DNA of 27,300 nt from positions 1-27,300 of the forward strand of contig JAEZAM010000004.1 in assembly GCA_023430465.1 (NCBI GenBank), in the 5' to 3' direction. A program made the position numbers and the translations under genes. Source of the stretch: Bacteroidota bacterium (GTDB lineage Bacteria > Bacteroidota > Bacteroidia > Chitinophagales > Chitinophagaceae). How positions within the stretch are numbered: position 1 is the first letter of the stretch; each line of letters opens with the position of its first letter. Below are positions 8,974 through 16,907 of this stretch, in pieces. Below the pieces are notes generated by a model. The model made no database searches. It saw only the letters and a program-made list of their open reading frames with translations, and had not been told where the DNA came from.

Positions 8974-10212
8974 TTACAATTCGAGCAATGTCTTCACCGG
9001 ATCTTTCCCGATCAGCAATTGTTCAGGATTTTCCAGCAATTCCTTTACGCGTACGAGGAAACTAACTGATTCGCGACCATCGATGATGCGGTGATCGTAG
9101 CTAAGTGCCACATACATCATCGGGCGAATGACTACCTGGCCATTGATGGCCATGGGACGATCCTGAATTTTGTGCATACCGAGTATAGCACTCTGCGGGA
9201 TATTGATAATGGGCGTACTCATCAATGAGCCGAACACGCCTCCGTTTGTAATGGTGAATGTACCCCCGGTCAGGTCTTCGGCAGTAAGCTTGCTATCGCG
9301 GGCTTTGCCGGCAAGTTCGATGACCTTTTTTTCAATATCTGCCATGCTGAGACTTTCGACGTTGCGGATAACCGGCACGGTTAGACCGCGCGGTGTACTC
9401 ACGGCGATACTGATATCGGCATAATCATGATAGATCAGTTGATCCTGGTCGATGTACGCATTCACGGAAGGCCATTCTGCCAGCGCAACGGCACAGGCTT
9501 TCGCGAAGAAGCTCATGAATCCAAGACCAACACCATGTGTTTCCTTGAATTTATCCTTGTACTTCGTGCGGATCTCCATGATTGGGCCCATGTCCACCTC
9601 GTTGAAGGTGGTGAGCATGGCTGTTGTATTCTTTGCTTCAACCAGCCGGCGACTGATCGTCTTCCGGAGGTTGGTCATTTTTTCAGTACGTGTGTTGCGG
9701 CTGAAGAGTTCTGCACCGGCAAATGCTTTCTTGCCTGGTGAGGACAAAGCAGCAAGCACATCATCCTTCATGATCTTGCCCTGGAACCCTGAAGGGGTAA
9801 CAGATTTGGGATCAACTTTTTTATCGGCAATGATAGCGGAGGCAACAGGAGAAGCTTTCACGCCATTTTCAGCAGGAGCAGCTTTGGCACCTTCAGGTGC
9901 TTTGCTTTCGGCAGTGGGTGCTGCTGCCGCGGGCTTTGGCGCCTCAGCAGCGGGTTTGGATTCACCAGCAGGCTTTTCGGCAGTCTCATCGATAGAAGCA
10001 AGCACATCACCGATCTTCAGTGTATCGCCTTCAGCGGCACCAGTCTTGAGAATCCCGGCTTTTTCGGCATTCACCTCAAAGGTGGCTTTCTCACTTTCCA
10101 GTTCGGCAATCACTTCATCCCGCTCCACATACTCTCCGTCCTTTTTTGTCCATTTCAACAAAGTGACCTCAGAAATGGATTCACCAACGGTTGGCACTTT
10201 TATTTCAATCAT
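8974..10212 (-). CDS. odhB: Dihydrolipoyllysine succinyltransferase, E2 of 2-oxoglutarate dehydrogenase
   Basis: 412 residues, close to the usual length (about 405). The N-terminal lipoyl domain (1-75) has the lipoylated Lys42 in ELESEKATFEV. An Ala/Pro/Glu-rich flexible linker (about 76-120) leads to a peripheral-subunit-binding domain (about 121-158, SPVASAIIADKKVDPKSV). The catalytic acyltransferase domain ends with the active-site motif His374-R-I-I-D378-G. The enzyme moves the succinyl group from E1-bound ThDP to CoA in the TCA cycle. The gene lies downstream of the E1 gene on the same strand, 225 bp away; the spacer is full of short repeats. The E3 gene is not in the window. The synonym sucB is equally valid. 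Confidence 0.95.
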   Translation of the reverse strand: MIEIKVPTVGESISEVTLLKWTKKDGEYVERDEVIAELESEKATFEVNAEKAGILKTGAAEGDTLKIGDVLASIDETAEKPAGESKPAAEAPKPAAAAPTAESKAPEGAKAAPAENGVKASPVASAIIADKKVDPKSVTPSGFQGKIMKDDVLAALSSPGKKAFAGAELFSRNTRTEKMTNLRKTISRRLVEAKNTTAMLTTFNEVDMGPIMEIRTKYKDKFKETHGVGLGFMSFFAKACAVALAEWPSVNAYIDQDQLIYHDYADISIAVSTPRGLTVPVIRNVESLSMADIEKKVIELAGKARDSKLTAEDLTGGTFTITNGGVFGSLMSTPIINIPQSAILGMHKIQDRPMAINGQVVIRPMMYVALSYDHRIIDGRESVSFLVRVKELLENPEQLLIGKDPVKTLLEL

Positions 10213-10264
10213 TTACTTGCTTTTAAAGTATCGCAAATTTCGGGGAAAATAGGCAGTTAAAATT

Positions 10265-10305
10265 CAAAAGTCAAAACTCAAAGTCAAAACTCAAAACGCA
10301 AAACC
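10265..10305. repeat. Heptad repeat, unit CAAAANN
   Basis: Six consecutive units with C-A-rich cores: CAAAAGT, CAAAACT, CAAAGT (one base short), CAAAACT, CAAAACG, CAAAACC. The same units AAAAGTC and AAAACTC recur at 16787-16892. Noncoding, between odhA/sucA and odhB. Confidence 0.85.
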
Positions 10306-10347
10306 TCTCCCTCGCTTTAACTGAAAATGACAGGTCACCATCTATGC

Positions 10348-10377
10348 CGCTCTCGCTCTGATTCTCGCTCTCGCTCA
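10348..10377. repeat. Hexad repeat, unit CGCTCT, five copies
   Basis: Five exact 6-bp steps: CGCTCT, CGCTCT, GATTCT, CGCTCT, CGCTCA. The order is A-A-B-A-A', and no base falls out of phase. Noncoding. Confidence 0.85.
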
Positions 10378-10408
10378 GGCACGAAAGGCTCAGCGAAAGC
10401 AGCCCAGT

Positions 10409-10438
10409 AACCTCAACCTCAGCCTTAACCTCAACTTC
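10409..10438. repeat. Hexad repeat, unit AACCTC, five copies abutting the sucA stop codon
   Basis: Five exact 6-bp steps: AACCTC, AACCTC, AGCCTT, AACCTC, AACTTC. It has the same A-A-B-A-A' order and the same 30-bp length as the CGCTCT block 31 bp away, though the unit differs. The last base is the third position of the sucA TAG stop codon. Confidence 0.85.
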
Positions 10439-13197
10439 TATATCGTAAACGCTGTCTCGATGATCTCGTCCTGCTCCTGCTTGTGCACCTTGGCATAACC
10501 CGTGGCGGTGGAAGCAGAGGGTTGCCTGCTGATAACACCATAGTTGATGCTTCGGAGGTTCATCTGAAGGAAGGTCGCAGCGCCCATGTTGAGCGGCTCT
10601 TCCTGTACCCAGAACCAGGTAGCCCGGTTGTATTTTTTCGTCAGCTCTTCCAGTTGCGCCACAGGCAGCGGGTATAATTGCTCCAGGCGGATAATCGCCA
10701 GATCCTTCCTGTTCTCTTTTGCCTGGCGCTCGGCCAGGTCATAATATATTTTACCGGAACAGAACAACACCTTCGTTACTGCTGACGCATCTGCAAAACT
10801 ATCATCGATCACCTCCCTGAATCCACCACTGAGAAACTCTTCTTTGCGGGAATAGGTACCTGGATGGCGAAGATTTGCTTTGGGTGAAAAATTGATCAAA
10901 GGCTTCCTGAACGGCCAGGCAAGCTGGCGACGCATGGCGTGGAAAAAGTTAGCGGCCGTAGTGATGTTCGTCACGACCATGTTTAATTCAGCACAGGACT
11001 GCAGGAAACGTTCCATCCGCGCACTGCTGTGTTCAGGACCCTGGCCTTCATATCCATGCGGCAACAACATCACCAGTCCATTCATCCTGTTCCATTTTTG
11101 CTCACCCGAGGAGATGAACTGGTCGATCATCGTCTGCGCACCATTGACGAAGTCCCCAAACTGTGCTTCCCAAAGCACGAGCGCATTGGGGTTGGCGAGG
11201 GAGTAGCCATATTCAAAACCAAGCACTGCATATTCGGAAAGCAGGGAGTTGAAAATGCGGTATTGCCCTTCTGCCCCTTCGATCCGGCTAAGGCGATTAT
11301 ACGCTTTGTCGTTGTTCTCATCACGCAGCACGGCATGACGATGAGAGAAAGTACCCCGGCGAATATCCTGGCCACTCATGCGAACATCATTCCCTTCCAG
11401 CAACAGGCTGCCATACGCCAACAATTCACCGCTTGCCCAGTCCAGTTTCTGTTCTGCTTCAAACAGCTTGACCTTATCCTGGATGATCTTTTCCACCTTG
11501 CGCAGCGGCTTAAAATCTTCTGGGAGCTGCATCATGGCGTCAAAAACCTTTTTGAATTGCTCTTCTGAAATGCCGGTGACGGGTGAGCGGGTGAAATCAT
11601 CTTCGTTTGCCTTGCGCAAATTTCTCCACCATATCTCTGGCTGCTGGTAATGATAAGGCAGCGGTTTTTGTTTTACTTCATCCAGGCGTTCCTGCAGGTC
11701 TGCCCAGAATTTCTTTTCCATTTCCTTCGCCAGTTCCTGGGCATCGGCTTCGCCATTTTCAAGCAAATATTTTACATATACCTCGCGTGGGTTGGCGTGT
11801 TTCTCGATCAGCGCATATAGATGCGGCTGTGTGAATTTTGGATCATCTCCTTCGTTGTGTCCGTGTTTGCGGTAGCACACCATATCGATGAATACATCGG
11901 AATTGAATTCCTGGCGATAGCGGGTAGCGATCTCGGCGCATTTCAACACAGCTTCCGGATCATCACCGTTGACGTGGAAAACAGGAGCCTGTACCGCCGC
12001 GGCAAGCGAAGTGCAATAATCGGAACTGCGGGCCTCGTCGAAATCTGTGGTAAATCCGATCTGGTTATTGATAACAAAGTGGATGGTGCCACCAACGCCA
12101 TAGCCGGATAGCTTACTCATTTGAATGAGTTCGTATACAACACCCTGGCCTGCAACGGAGGCATCCCCGTGGATGAGGATCGACAGTATCTTGTCATAAT
12201 CGGACTTATAAAGCACATCTGCCTTTGCACGTGCAAAACCGACAACCACAGGGTCCACCGCCTCGAGGTGGGATGGGTTCGGCATGAGCTTCAGGTGGAT
12301 CGTTTTGTTGTTGGGCGTGGTCACTTCACTGCCAAAGCCCATGTGATATTTCACATCGCCGCTGCCCATGGTCTGATCGAGTGTGGCAGTGCCTTCAAAC
12401 TCGCTGAATATCTGCTCATAGGTTTTACCCATGATGTTCGCCAGGATGTTGAGGCGCCCACGGTGAGCCATTCCGATCACCACTTCCTGCACATCGTTGT
12501 CAGCAGAAGTATTGATGATGGCATCGAGTGCCGCGATGGTCGTTTCCCCACCTTCCAGGGAGAACCGCTTTTGTCCCACATATTTTTTATGGAGAAACTC
12601 CTCGAACATGACGCCCTGGTTCAGTTTCTCCAGTATCCGCTTTTTCTTTTCCAGCGGTACGGGGTCGGAGAAGCGGGTCTCCATTTCCCGTGCGAGCCAG
12701 TTTACTTTCTCCTGGTCGCTGATATATTTATATTCCAGGCCGACATGGCCGGCATAGACTTTCTGAAGATGTTCGAGCAGATTTTTAAGTTTGGTAGGGC
12801 CAAGTCCGACACGCTCCCCTACCTGGAATGTTTTTTCCAGATCCTGCTCCTCCAGTCCGAAGAATTGGAGGGTAAGGTTGGCGTTGCGATCGCGGCGTTC
12901 ACGGATCGGGTTGGTCTTCGCGATCAGGTGGCCTTTATTACGGTAACCCAGGATCATCCGGTAGGCGCCCAGCTCTTTTCTCCAATCCACCTCCCCGGAC
13001 TGGGCGGGAGCAGTAGTACCGTTAGCGGAAGCAACAGCCCCGTTTCCATTGACCTGGCCATTGCTCATCGCAAAGTCAAACCCTTCAAAGAATTTCTTTA
13101 ACTCGGGGTCAACGGCAGATGGATCCTTGACGAAATCACGATAAAGGTTCTCGATAAATTCCGGGTGAGAGTTCGTGATATAGGAGAAATCTTTCAT
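10438..13197 (-). CDS. sucA: 2-oxoglutarate dehydrogenase E1 component
   Basis: 919 residues, typical for this thiamine-diphosphate enzyme, which decarboxylates 2-oxoglutarate and succinylates the E2 lipoyl group. The N-terminal E2-binding helix is visible (YITNSHPEFIENLYRDF), then a Gly/Asn/Ala-rich linker at about 45-70 and the E1 core. The ThDP motif runs from GDA (344-346, HGDASVAGQG) to NNQ (377-379). GMAHRGRLN (about 242-250) and HGHNEGDDP are conserved active-site blocks. The transketolase-like pyrimidine domain (GTFSHRHAVL, QFGDFVNGAQTMIDQF) and C-terminal domain (QEEPLNMGA) are complete. It is first in the pair with odhB and divergent from rpsT. The upstream 244 bp contain phased A/T tracts and an inverted repeat; no consensus promoter for sucA is obvious. 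Confidence 0.97.
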   Translation of the reverse strand: MKDFSYITNSHPEFIENLYRDFVKDPSAVDPELKKFFEGFDFAMSNGQVNGNGAVASANGTTAPAQSGEVDWRKELGAYRMILGYRNKGHLIAKTNPIRERRDRNANLTLQFFGLEEQDLEKTFQVGERVGLGPTKLKNLLEHLQKVYAGHVGLEYKYISDQEKVNWLAREMETRFSDPVPLEKKKRILEKLNQGVMFEEFLHKKYVGQKRFSLEGGETTIAALDAIINTSADNDVQEVVIGMAHRGRLNILANIMGKTYEQIFSEFEGTATLDQTMGSGDVKYHMGFGSEVTTPNNKTIHLKLMPNPSHLEAVDPVVVGFARAKADVLYKSDYDKILSILIHGDASVAGQGVVYELIQMSKLSGYGVGGTIHFVINNQIGFTTDFDEARSSDYCTSLAAAVQAPVFHVNGDDPEAVLKCAEIATRYRQEFNSDVFIDMVCYRKHGHNEGDDPKFTQPHLYALIEKHANPREVYVKYLLENGEADAQELAKEMEKKFWADLQERLDEVKQKPLPYHYQQPEIWWRNLRKANEDDFTRSPVTGISEEQFKKVFDAMMQLPEDFKPLRKVEKIIQDKVKLFEAEQKLDWASGELLAYGSLLLEGNDVRMSGQDIRRGTFSHRHAVLRDENNDKAYNRLSRIEGAEGQYRIFNSLLSEYAVLGFEYGYSLANPNALVLWEAQFGDFVNGAQTMIDQFISSGEQKWNRMNGLVMLLPHGYEGQGPEHSSARMERFLQSCAELNMVVTNITTAANFFHAMRRQLAWPFRKPLINFSPKANLRHPGTYSRKEEFLSGGFREVIDDSFADASAVTKVLFCSGKIYYDLAERQAKENRKDLAIIRLEQLYPLPVAQLEELTKKYNRATWFWVQEEPLNMGAATFLQMNLRSINYGVISRQPSASTATGYAKVHKQEQDEIIETAFTI

Positions 13198-13240
13198 GAA
13201 CGGATATTTATGTGGCTATTTTGGACTGCAAATATCGCTG

Positions 13241-13317
13241 AAAAACTCCGGAAAAAAGGGGCAATTTTGCCAATTCGGGGTTGATTTTGAACGAATTTTG
13301 CCAGTTTTGACGATTTT
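13241..13317. other. Phased A/T tracts (possible curved DNA)
   Basis: Eight short A or T tracts (A5 at 13241, A6 at 13252, T4 at 13265, AATT at 13272, T4 at 13285, 13296, 13305 and 13314) have a mean centre spacing of about 10.4 bp, close to one helical turn. Such phasing is known to bend DNA. The region lies between the divergent sucA and rpsT genes. Confidence 0.45.
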
Positions 13318-13329
13318 CGGGTCTTTCCC

Positions 13330-13368
13330 ATACCGGCCTGCAGCCTCCATAGGAAAAAGCGCCGGTAT
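13330..13368. repeat. Inverted repeat upstream of the rpsT promoter
   Basis: ATACCGGC (13330-13337) is a perfect match to the reverse complement of GCCGGTAT (13361-13368), with a 23-bp spacer. No T-run follows on either strand, so it does not look like a terminator. It sits 21 bp upstream of the rpsT -33 element and could be an operator or cruciform. Confidence 0.5.
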
Positions 13369-13389
13369 AATTTAATTCCTCTGTTTAAA

Positions 13390-13421
13390 TTTGGTGATTA
13401 TCCTGATCCGGCTTACCTTTG
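13390..13421 (+). promoter_or_regulatory. Bacteroidota-type promoter of rpsT
   Basis: The -33 TTTG (13390-13393) and -7 TACCTTTG (13414-13421, a full TAnnTTTG match) are separated by 20 bp. The transcript would begin near 13428, giving a short AT-rich leader before the ATG at 13442, with no Shine-Dalgarno sequence, as usual in this phylum. Confidence 0.75.
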
Positions 13422-13441
13422 CCGTCCTTAAAATTTAAGAA

Positions 13442-13702
13442 ATGGCTAATCACAAGGCAACGAAAAAAGATGTGCGCCAGGCTACAAAACGCCGTGAAAG
13501 AAATAAATATTATGGCAAGACCACGCGTAACGCCATCCGTGACCTGAAAGTGCTGAAGGGTAAAGAAGCCGGTGATAAATTACCTGAGGTTGCTGCCATG
13601 ATTGACAAACTGGCAAAACGTGGTGTGATCCACAAGAACAAAGCGGCCAACCTGAAGAGCAAGCTGACCCGTTCGGTCAACGTGGCTGTTGCTTCCAAAT
13701 AA
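13442..13702 (+). CDS. rpsT: 30S ribosomal protein S20
   Basis: 86 residues, normal length, very basic and fully helical in character. The start MANHKATKKDVRQ and the conserved block RNAIRDLK, then the C-terminal GVIHKNKAANLKSKL, are diagnostic for bS20, which binds the 5' domain of 16S rRNA in the small subunit. It is a single-gene transcription unit with its own consensus promoter and strong intrinsic terminator. It is divergent from sucA, with 244 bp between the two starts. Confidence 0.98.
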   Translation: MANHKATKKDVRQATKRRERNKYYGKTTRNAIRDLKVLKGKEAGDKLPEVAAMIDKLAKRGVIHKNKAANLKSKLTRSVNVAVASK

Positions 13703-13725
13703 TCTATCATTTACATGAGTATAGA

Positions 13726-13753
13726 AGGCATCCTGCATGGATGCCTTTTTTTG
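13726..13753 (+). terminator. Rho-independent terminator of rpsT
   Basis: A perfect 8-bp stem AGGCATCC/GGATGCCT around loop TGCAT runs straight into a T-rich tail. It lies 23 nt after the stop codon. Confidence 0.9.
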
Positions 13754-13804
13754 TTGTGCCTGTCGCAACCATGATCGGTTTATCTTAGCTGCCTAAAATT
13801 TTCT

Positions 13805-15532
13805 ATGCGACAAGTTCTCCTCGCCCTCCTGCTTGCTTCATTCTCTATCCTGCAGGCACAACAGTTCGGGACGCCTTATGAAAAAATGAATGGCAACCAG
13901 ACGCCGGACTACTTCACCGTGGTGCAATGGTGGCAGCAACTGGACCAGCGCTCGGGCAAGGTAAAGATGATGACGATGGGCCCGAGTGATGCCGGTTACC
14001 CGCTTCACTTAGTGCTGGTATCTTCAAATGGCAACCAGGATCTTGCTGCTGCACGTCGCGCTAACAAACGTATCATCCTTATCAACAATGGCATTCACCC
14101 TGGTGAGCCTGACGGCATTGATGCCAGCATGCTCCTGGCAAGGGATATAGTGGAAGGTCGTTATCAGCTTCCGCAAAATATTGTCCTTGCATTTATCCCT
14201 TTATATAATATCGGTGGTGCGCTGAACCGCAGTAAAGATTTCCGCGTTGACCAGGATGGTCCGGAAGAATTCGGGTCACGGGGGAATTCGCAGAACCTGG
14301 ATCTCAACCGCGACTTTATTAAATGTGATTCCAGGGAAGCACGTTCCTTCACTTCCATTTTTCATCTCCTTGATCCCGACGTATTCGTAGACAATCATGT
14401 GAGCAATGGGGCAGACTACCAGCACGTGATGACCCTTCTCACCACTCAACATTCAAAGCTGGGCGGCGCCATGGGTGATTACCTGAATAAAACATTTGAA
14501 CCAGGCATTTATGCCCGCATGAAAACAAAGGGATATGACCTCATCCCCTATGTAAATTATTTCAGCGATAAACCGGAAAATGGATGGACGGAGTTCTGGG
14601 ACAATGCCCGCTACGGCTCCGGTTATGGCGCTTTGTGGAACACGTTTTCGTTTGTACCCGAAACACATATGCTGAAGCCCTACCCTTCGCGCGTAAAAGC
14701 GACGTATGCACTCATGCAGTCGTTCATCGAATTTACATCTGCCAACAGCGACATGATCCGCGACCTTCGTGCGAAAGACCGTCGCACTATCATGGAATAC
14801 GCGGCGCTGGGTGTTAACTGGGCTGCAGATAAATCAAAAACAAGGAGTGTACTGTTCAAAGGATATGAGGCCGGGCGTAAAGCCAGCGAGGTGTCCGGGC
14901 TGCCGCGGTTGTTTTATGATCGCAGCAGGCCATTTGAAAAGATGATCCCGATCGCTGATCAATATCTTCCGGGAAAAATCATTATCAAACCAACCGCATA
15001 CATTCTTCCACAAGGCTGGTGGAAGGTGCAGGAACTACTGGCATTGAACAAAGTGAACATGCGTCGTTTGTCCCGCGATACGATCATCGAAGTAGAGGTT
15101 TACAGGATAGAAGATTATAAATCCGGCGCCCGGCAATATGAGATGCATCATCTTAACACCGACATACGCGTGAGCAGCTCCATGCAAAAAATTAATTTCC
15201 GCAAGGGCGACTGGTACATCCCGATGAACCAGGTAGCGAACCGGTTTATCATGACTGATCTGGAACCCGAGTCCGAAGACTCCTATTTTGCATGGAATTT
15301 CTTTGATGCCATACTTGGTCAGAAAGAAGGCTATTCGGCGTATGCGTTCGAAGACATTGCCGCAGACTACTTAAAAACACAGCCGGGATTGCAAAAACAG
15401 TTGGAAGAAAAACGCCGGGCTGACTCCAGCTTTGCAAAAAGCGCCGGTGCGCAGTTGAATTACGTATTCCAGCAATCTCCCTGGTATGAGCCCGCGCACA
15501 TGCGTTACCCCGTGTTTCGTTTGTTGAAATAA
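13805..15532 (+). CDS. Secreted M14-family zinc carboxypeptidase
   Basis: 575 residues. The signal peptide (1-19) ends LQAQ. The M14 fold is shown by the zinc-binding HPGE (His98, Glu101) and third ligand His198 (FVDNHVSNG), with the substrate-binding NRD (Asn168, Arg169) in LDLNRDF. The catalytic glutamate is probably Glu286 (VPETHML). About 230 C-terminal residues form an extra domain that I cannot assign. There is no T9SS domain or lipobox, so a soluble periplasmic enzyme is likely. It would remove residues from peptides, but specificity is not readable. The start ATG is preceded by a -7-like TATCTTAG (13781) with TTG 24 bp upstream. The gene is convergent with the MFS gene, leaving 1 bp between stop codons. 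Confidence 0.9.
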   Translation: MRQVLLALLLASFSILQAQQFGTPYEKMNGNQTPDYFTVVQWWQQLDQRSGKVKMMTMGPSDAGYPLHLVLVSSNGNQDLAAARRANKRIILINNGIHPGEPDGIDASMLLARDIVEGRYQLPQNIVLAFIPLYNIGGALNRSKDFRVDQDGPEEFGSRGNSQNLDLNRDFIKCDSREARSFTSIFHLLDPDVFVDNHVSNGADYQHVMTLLTTQHSKLGGAMGDYLNKTFEPGIYARMKTKGYDLIPYVNYFSDKPENGWTEFWDNARYGSGYGALWNTFSFVPETHMLKPYPSRVKATYALMQSFIEFTSANSDMIRDLRAKDRRTIMEYAALGVNWAADKSKTRSVLFKGYEAGRKASEVSGLPRLFYDRSRPFEKMIPIADQYLPGKIIIKPTAYILPQGWWKVQELLALNKVNMRRLSRDTIIEVEVYRIEDYKSGARQYEMHHLNTDIRVSSSMQKINFRKGDWYIPMNQVANRFIMTDLEPESEDSYFAWNFFDAILGQKEGYSAYAFEDIAADYLKTQPGLQKQLEEKRRADSSFAKSAGAQLNYVFQQSPWYEPAHMRYPVFRLLK

Positions 15533-15533
15533 A

Positions 15534-16766
15534 TCAATGGGTGATGGTTGTGCGCGCGAGCCGCTGACGCTCCATCTTAGTGAAAATAAAGCGACCGAGG
15601 AACAGTGTGCCTGCCAATACTACGATACTGAGGTAGCCCAGCCAGTCAAAATGCCGGATGGAACCCGATTTGTCTTTGATGATGATAAATCCTGCAACGA
15701 TAGAAGCCATGCCGGTACCAAGTTGCTGGACACTGCCATTAAAACTCATGAATGAGCCACGTTGTGCAGGTGGTACTACTTCACTTATCATAGCCTGCGC
15801 AGTTACGGCGCGACCGGTAGCAAATACGAACCATATGGCGAAAAATGCCAGCACAACGGAGAACGGCACATCCGGCATTTTTGTAATCAGCAGCACCATG
15901 AACAGCGATAAGAAAACGGAGAAGGAAAAGACAACGAGCTTACCTTTTCGGTCTGAGAGCCGGCCGAGATAAAATGCAGCAATCAATGATGCAGCACCAC
16001 CTACCAGGTAAATCATCGGCGTGAGATCCTTCGAAAATCCTTTATTGAACTCCATGTACGGATTGATAAATGGGATGATGAGAAAATGTCCCATCATCAG
16101 CAGGCAGGAAAAGATCAGCGCGGAGCGTTGTGCGGGTGTGATAAGAATGGTGCGGATAATTTCTTTCGGCTTGTTGCGCTCGGATACATGCAGGATATGC
16201 GCGTTGACCGGTGGGATTATTTTCAACAGAAATGGTGTGACCACGATGCCCACGGCAACTACCAGCAGGAATGGAATATGCCAGTCATCATGAAACATGT
16301 TAGTGAGATAAAGGGAGAATGGAACACCGATGATCGAAGCGATGGCAAATGAACTCATTACCGATCCCATTGCGGCGCCTCTTCTTTCATAGGAAAACAG
16401 GTCGGCCACGATGGCCATGATCTGCGCGCCAATCACACCACCGAATATGCCGGCGAAGATGCGCGATGCCAGGAGCAGACCATAGGTATTTGCCAATCCA
16501 CAGGCCAGGGTTCCTGCCAGGAAGCCGAGATAACAAACGATCAGTACTTTCTTTCTATCAAACCGGTCAACGATCAACGCTGCGGCCACACCGGATACAA
16601 AAGCACTCAATGAATAAGCGCTGACAAGCAGGGTAAACAGCCAGGGCGAGATACCGAGTGACGGCATGAGGTAATTGCCCAGCGGCATCATGATCATGAA
16701 GTCGAGAATATGAGTGAAGTTCAGTCCCGACAAAATAAAAAGGATAAGGCGTTCTTTGCGGTTCAT
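15534..16766 (-). CDS. MFS transporter (drug/sugar-efflux type)
   Basis: 410 residues with about 12 hydrophobic segments, the standard major-facilitator plan. The motif A after TM2 reads DRFDRKKVL, and its degenerate second copy after TM8 reads GRLSDRKGK. The N-terminus RLILFILSGLNFTHILDFMIMMPLG resembles the AraJ/proton-driven efflux branch found in many Bacteroidota. Substrate unknown. The gene is divergent from the first Gfo/Idh/MocA oxidoreductase gene, sharing a 141-bp intergenic region filled by inverted heptad repeats. A functional link to sugar metabolism is therefore possible but unproven. Confidence 0.88.
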   Translation of the reverse strand: MNRKERLILFILSGLNFTHILDFMIMMPLGNYLMPSLGISPWLFTLLVSAYSLSAFVSGVAAALIVDRFDRKKVLIVCYLGFLAGTLACGLANTYGLLLASRIFAGIFGGVIGAQIMAIVADLFSYERRGAAMGSVMSSFAIASIIGVPFSLYLTNMFHDDWHIPFLLVVAVGIVVTPFLLKIIPPVNAHILHVSERNKPKEIIRTILITPAQRSALIFSCLLMMGHFLIIPFINPYMEFNKGFSKDLTPMIYLVGGAASLIAAFYLGRLSDRKGKLVVFSFSVFLSLFMVLLITKMPDVPFSVVLAFFAIWFVFATGRAVTAQAMISEVVPPAQRGSFMSFNGSVQQLGTGMASIVAGFIIIKDKSGSIRHFDWLGYLSIVVLAGTLFLGRFIFTKMERQRLARTTITH

Positions 16767-16786
16767 AGATAGGCGTGAAGGTCGGT

Positions 16787-16892
16787 TTAAAACTCAAAAG
16801 TCAAAATGCAAAATTTAAAAGTCAAACGGAAAAGAGAATCTTATGCTCAGGGTTTCGGCTTTGACTTTTGACTTTTAAGTTTTGAGTTTTAA
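16787..16892. repeat. Inverted AAAANNN heptad repeats
   Basis: The left arm (16787-16826) holds five exact heptads AAAACTC, AAAAGTC, AAAATGC, AAAATTT, AAAAGTC. The right arm (16860-16892) holds four in opposite orientation (GACTTTT, GACTTTT, AAGTTTT, GAGTTTT). The arms could pair imperfectly around a 33-nt loop. The block fills the spacer between the divergent MFS and oxidoreductase genes. The right arm supplies TTTG at 16867-16870, 24 bp before a -7-like TAACTTAG (16895-16902). Confidence 0.85.
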
Positions 16893-16907
16893 CTTAACTT
16901 AGAGATC

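Noticed and set aside
9452..10252. 266-codon plus-strand frame
   Set aside because: Antisense to odhB; its Ala/Ser-rich middle simply mirrors the Ala/Pro/Glu-rich linker of the E2 protein.
10265..10438. Possible CRISPR array
   Set aside because: Units of 6-7 bp directly abut with no spacers, and no cas genes are nearby.
12121..13101. Long open frame (326 codons) on the plus strand
   Set aside because: It lies wholly antisense to sucA, whose protein is a complete, well-conserved 919-residue enzyme; the antisense translation has no recognisable domain.
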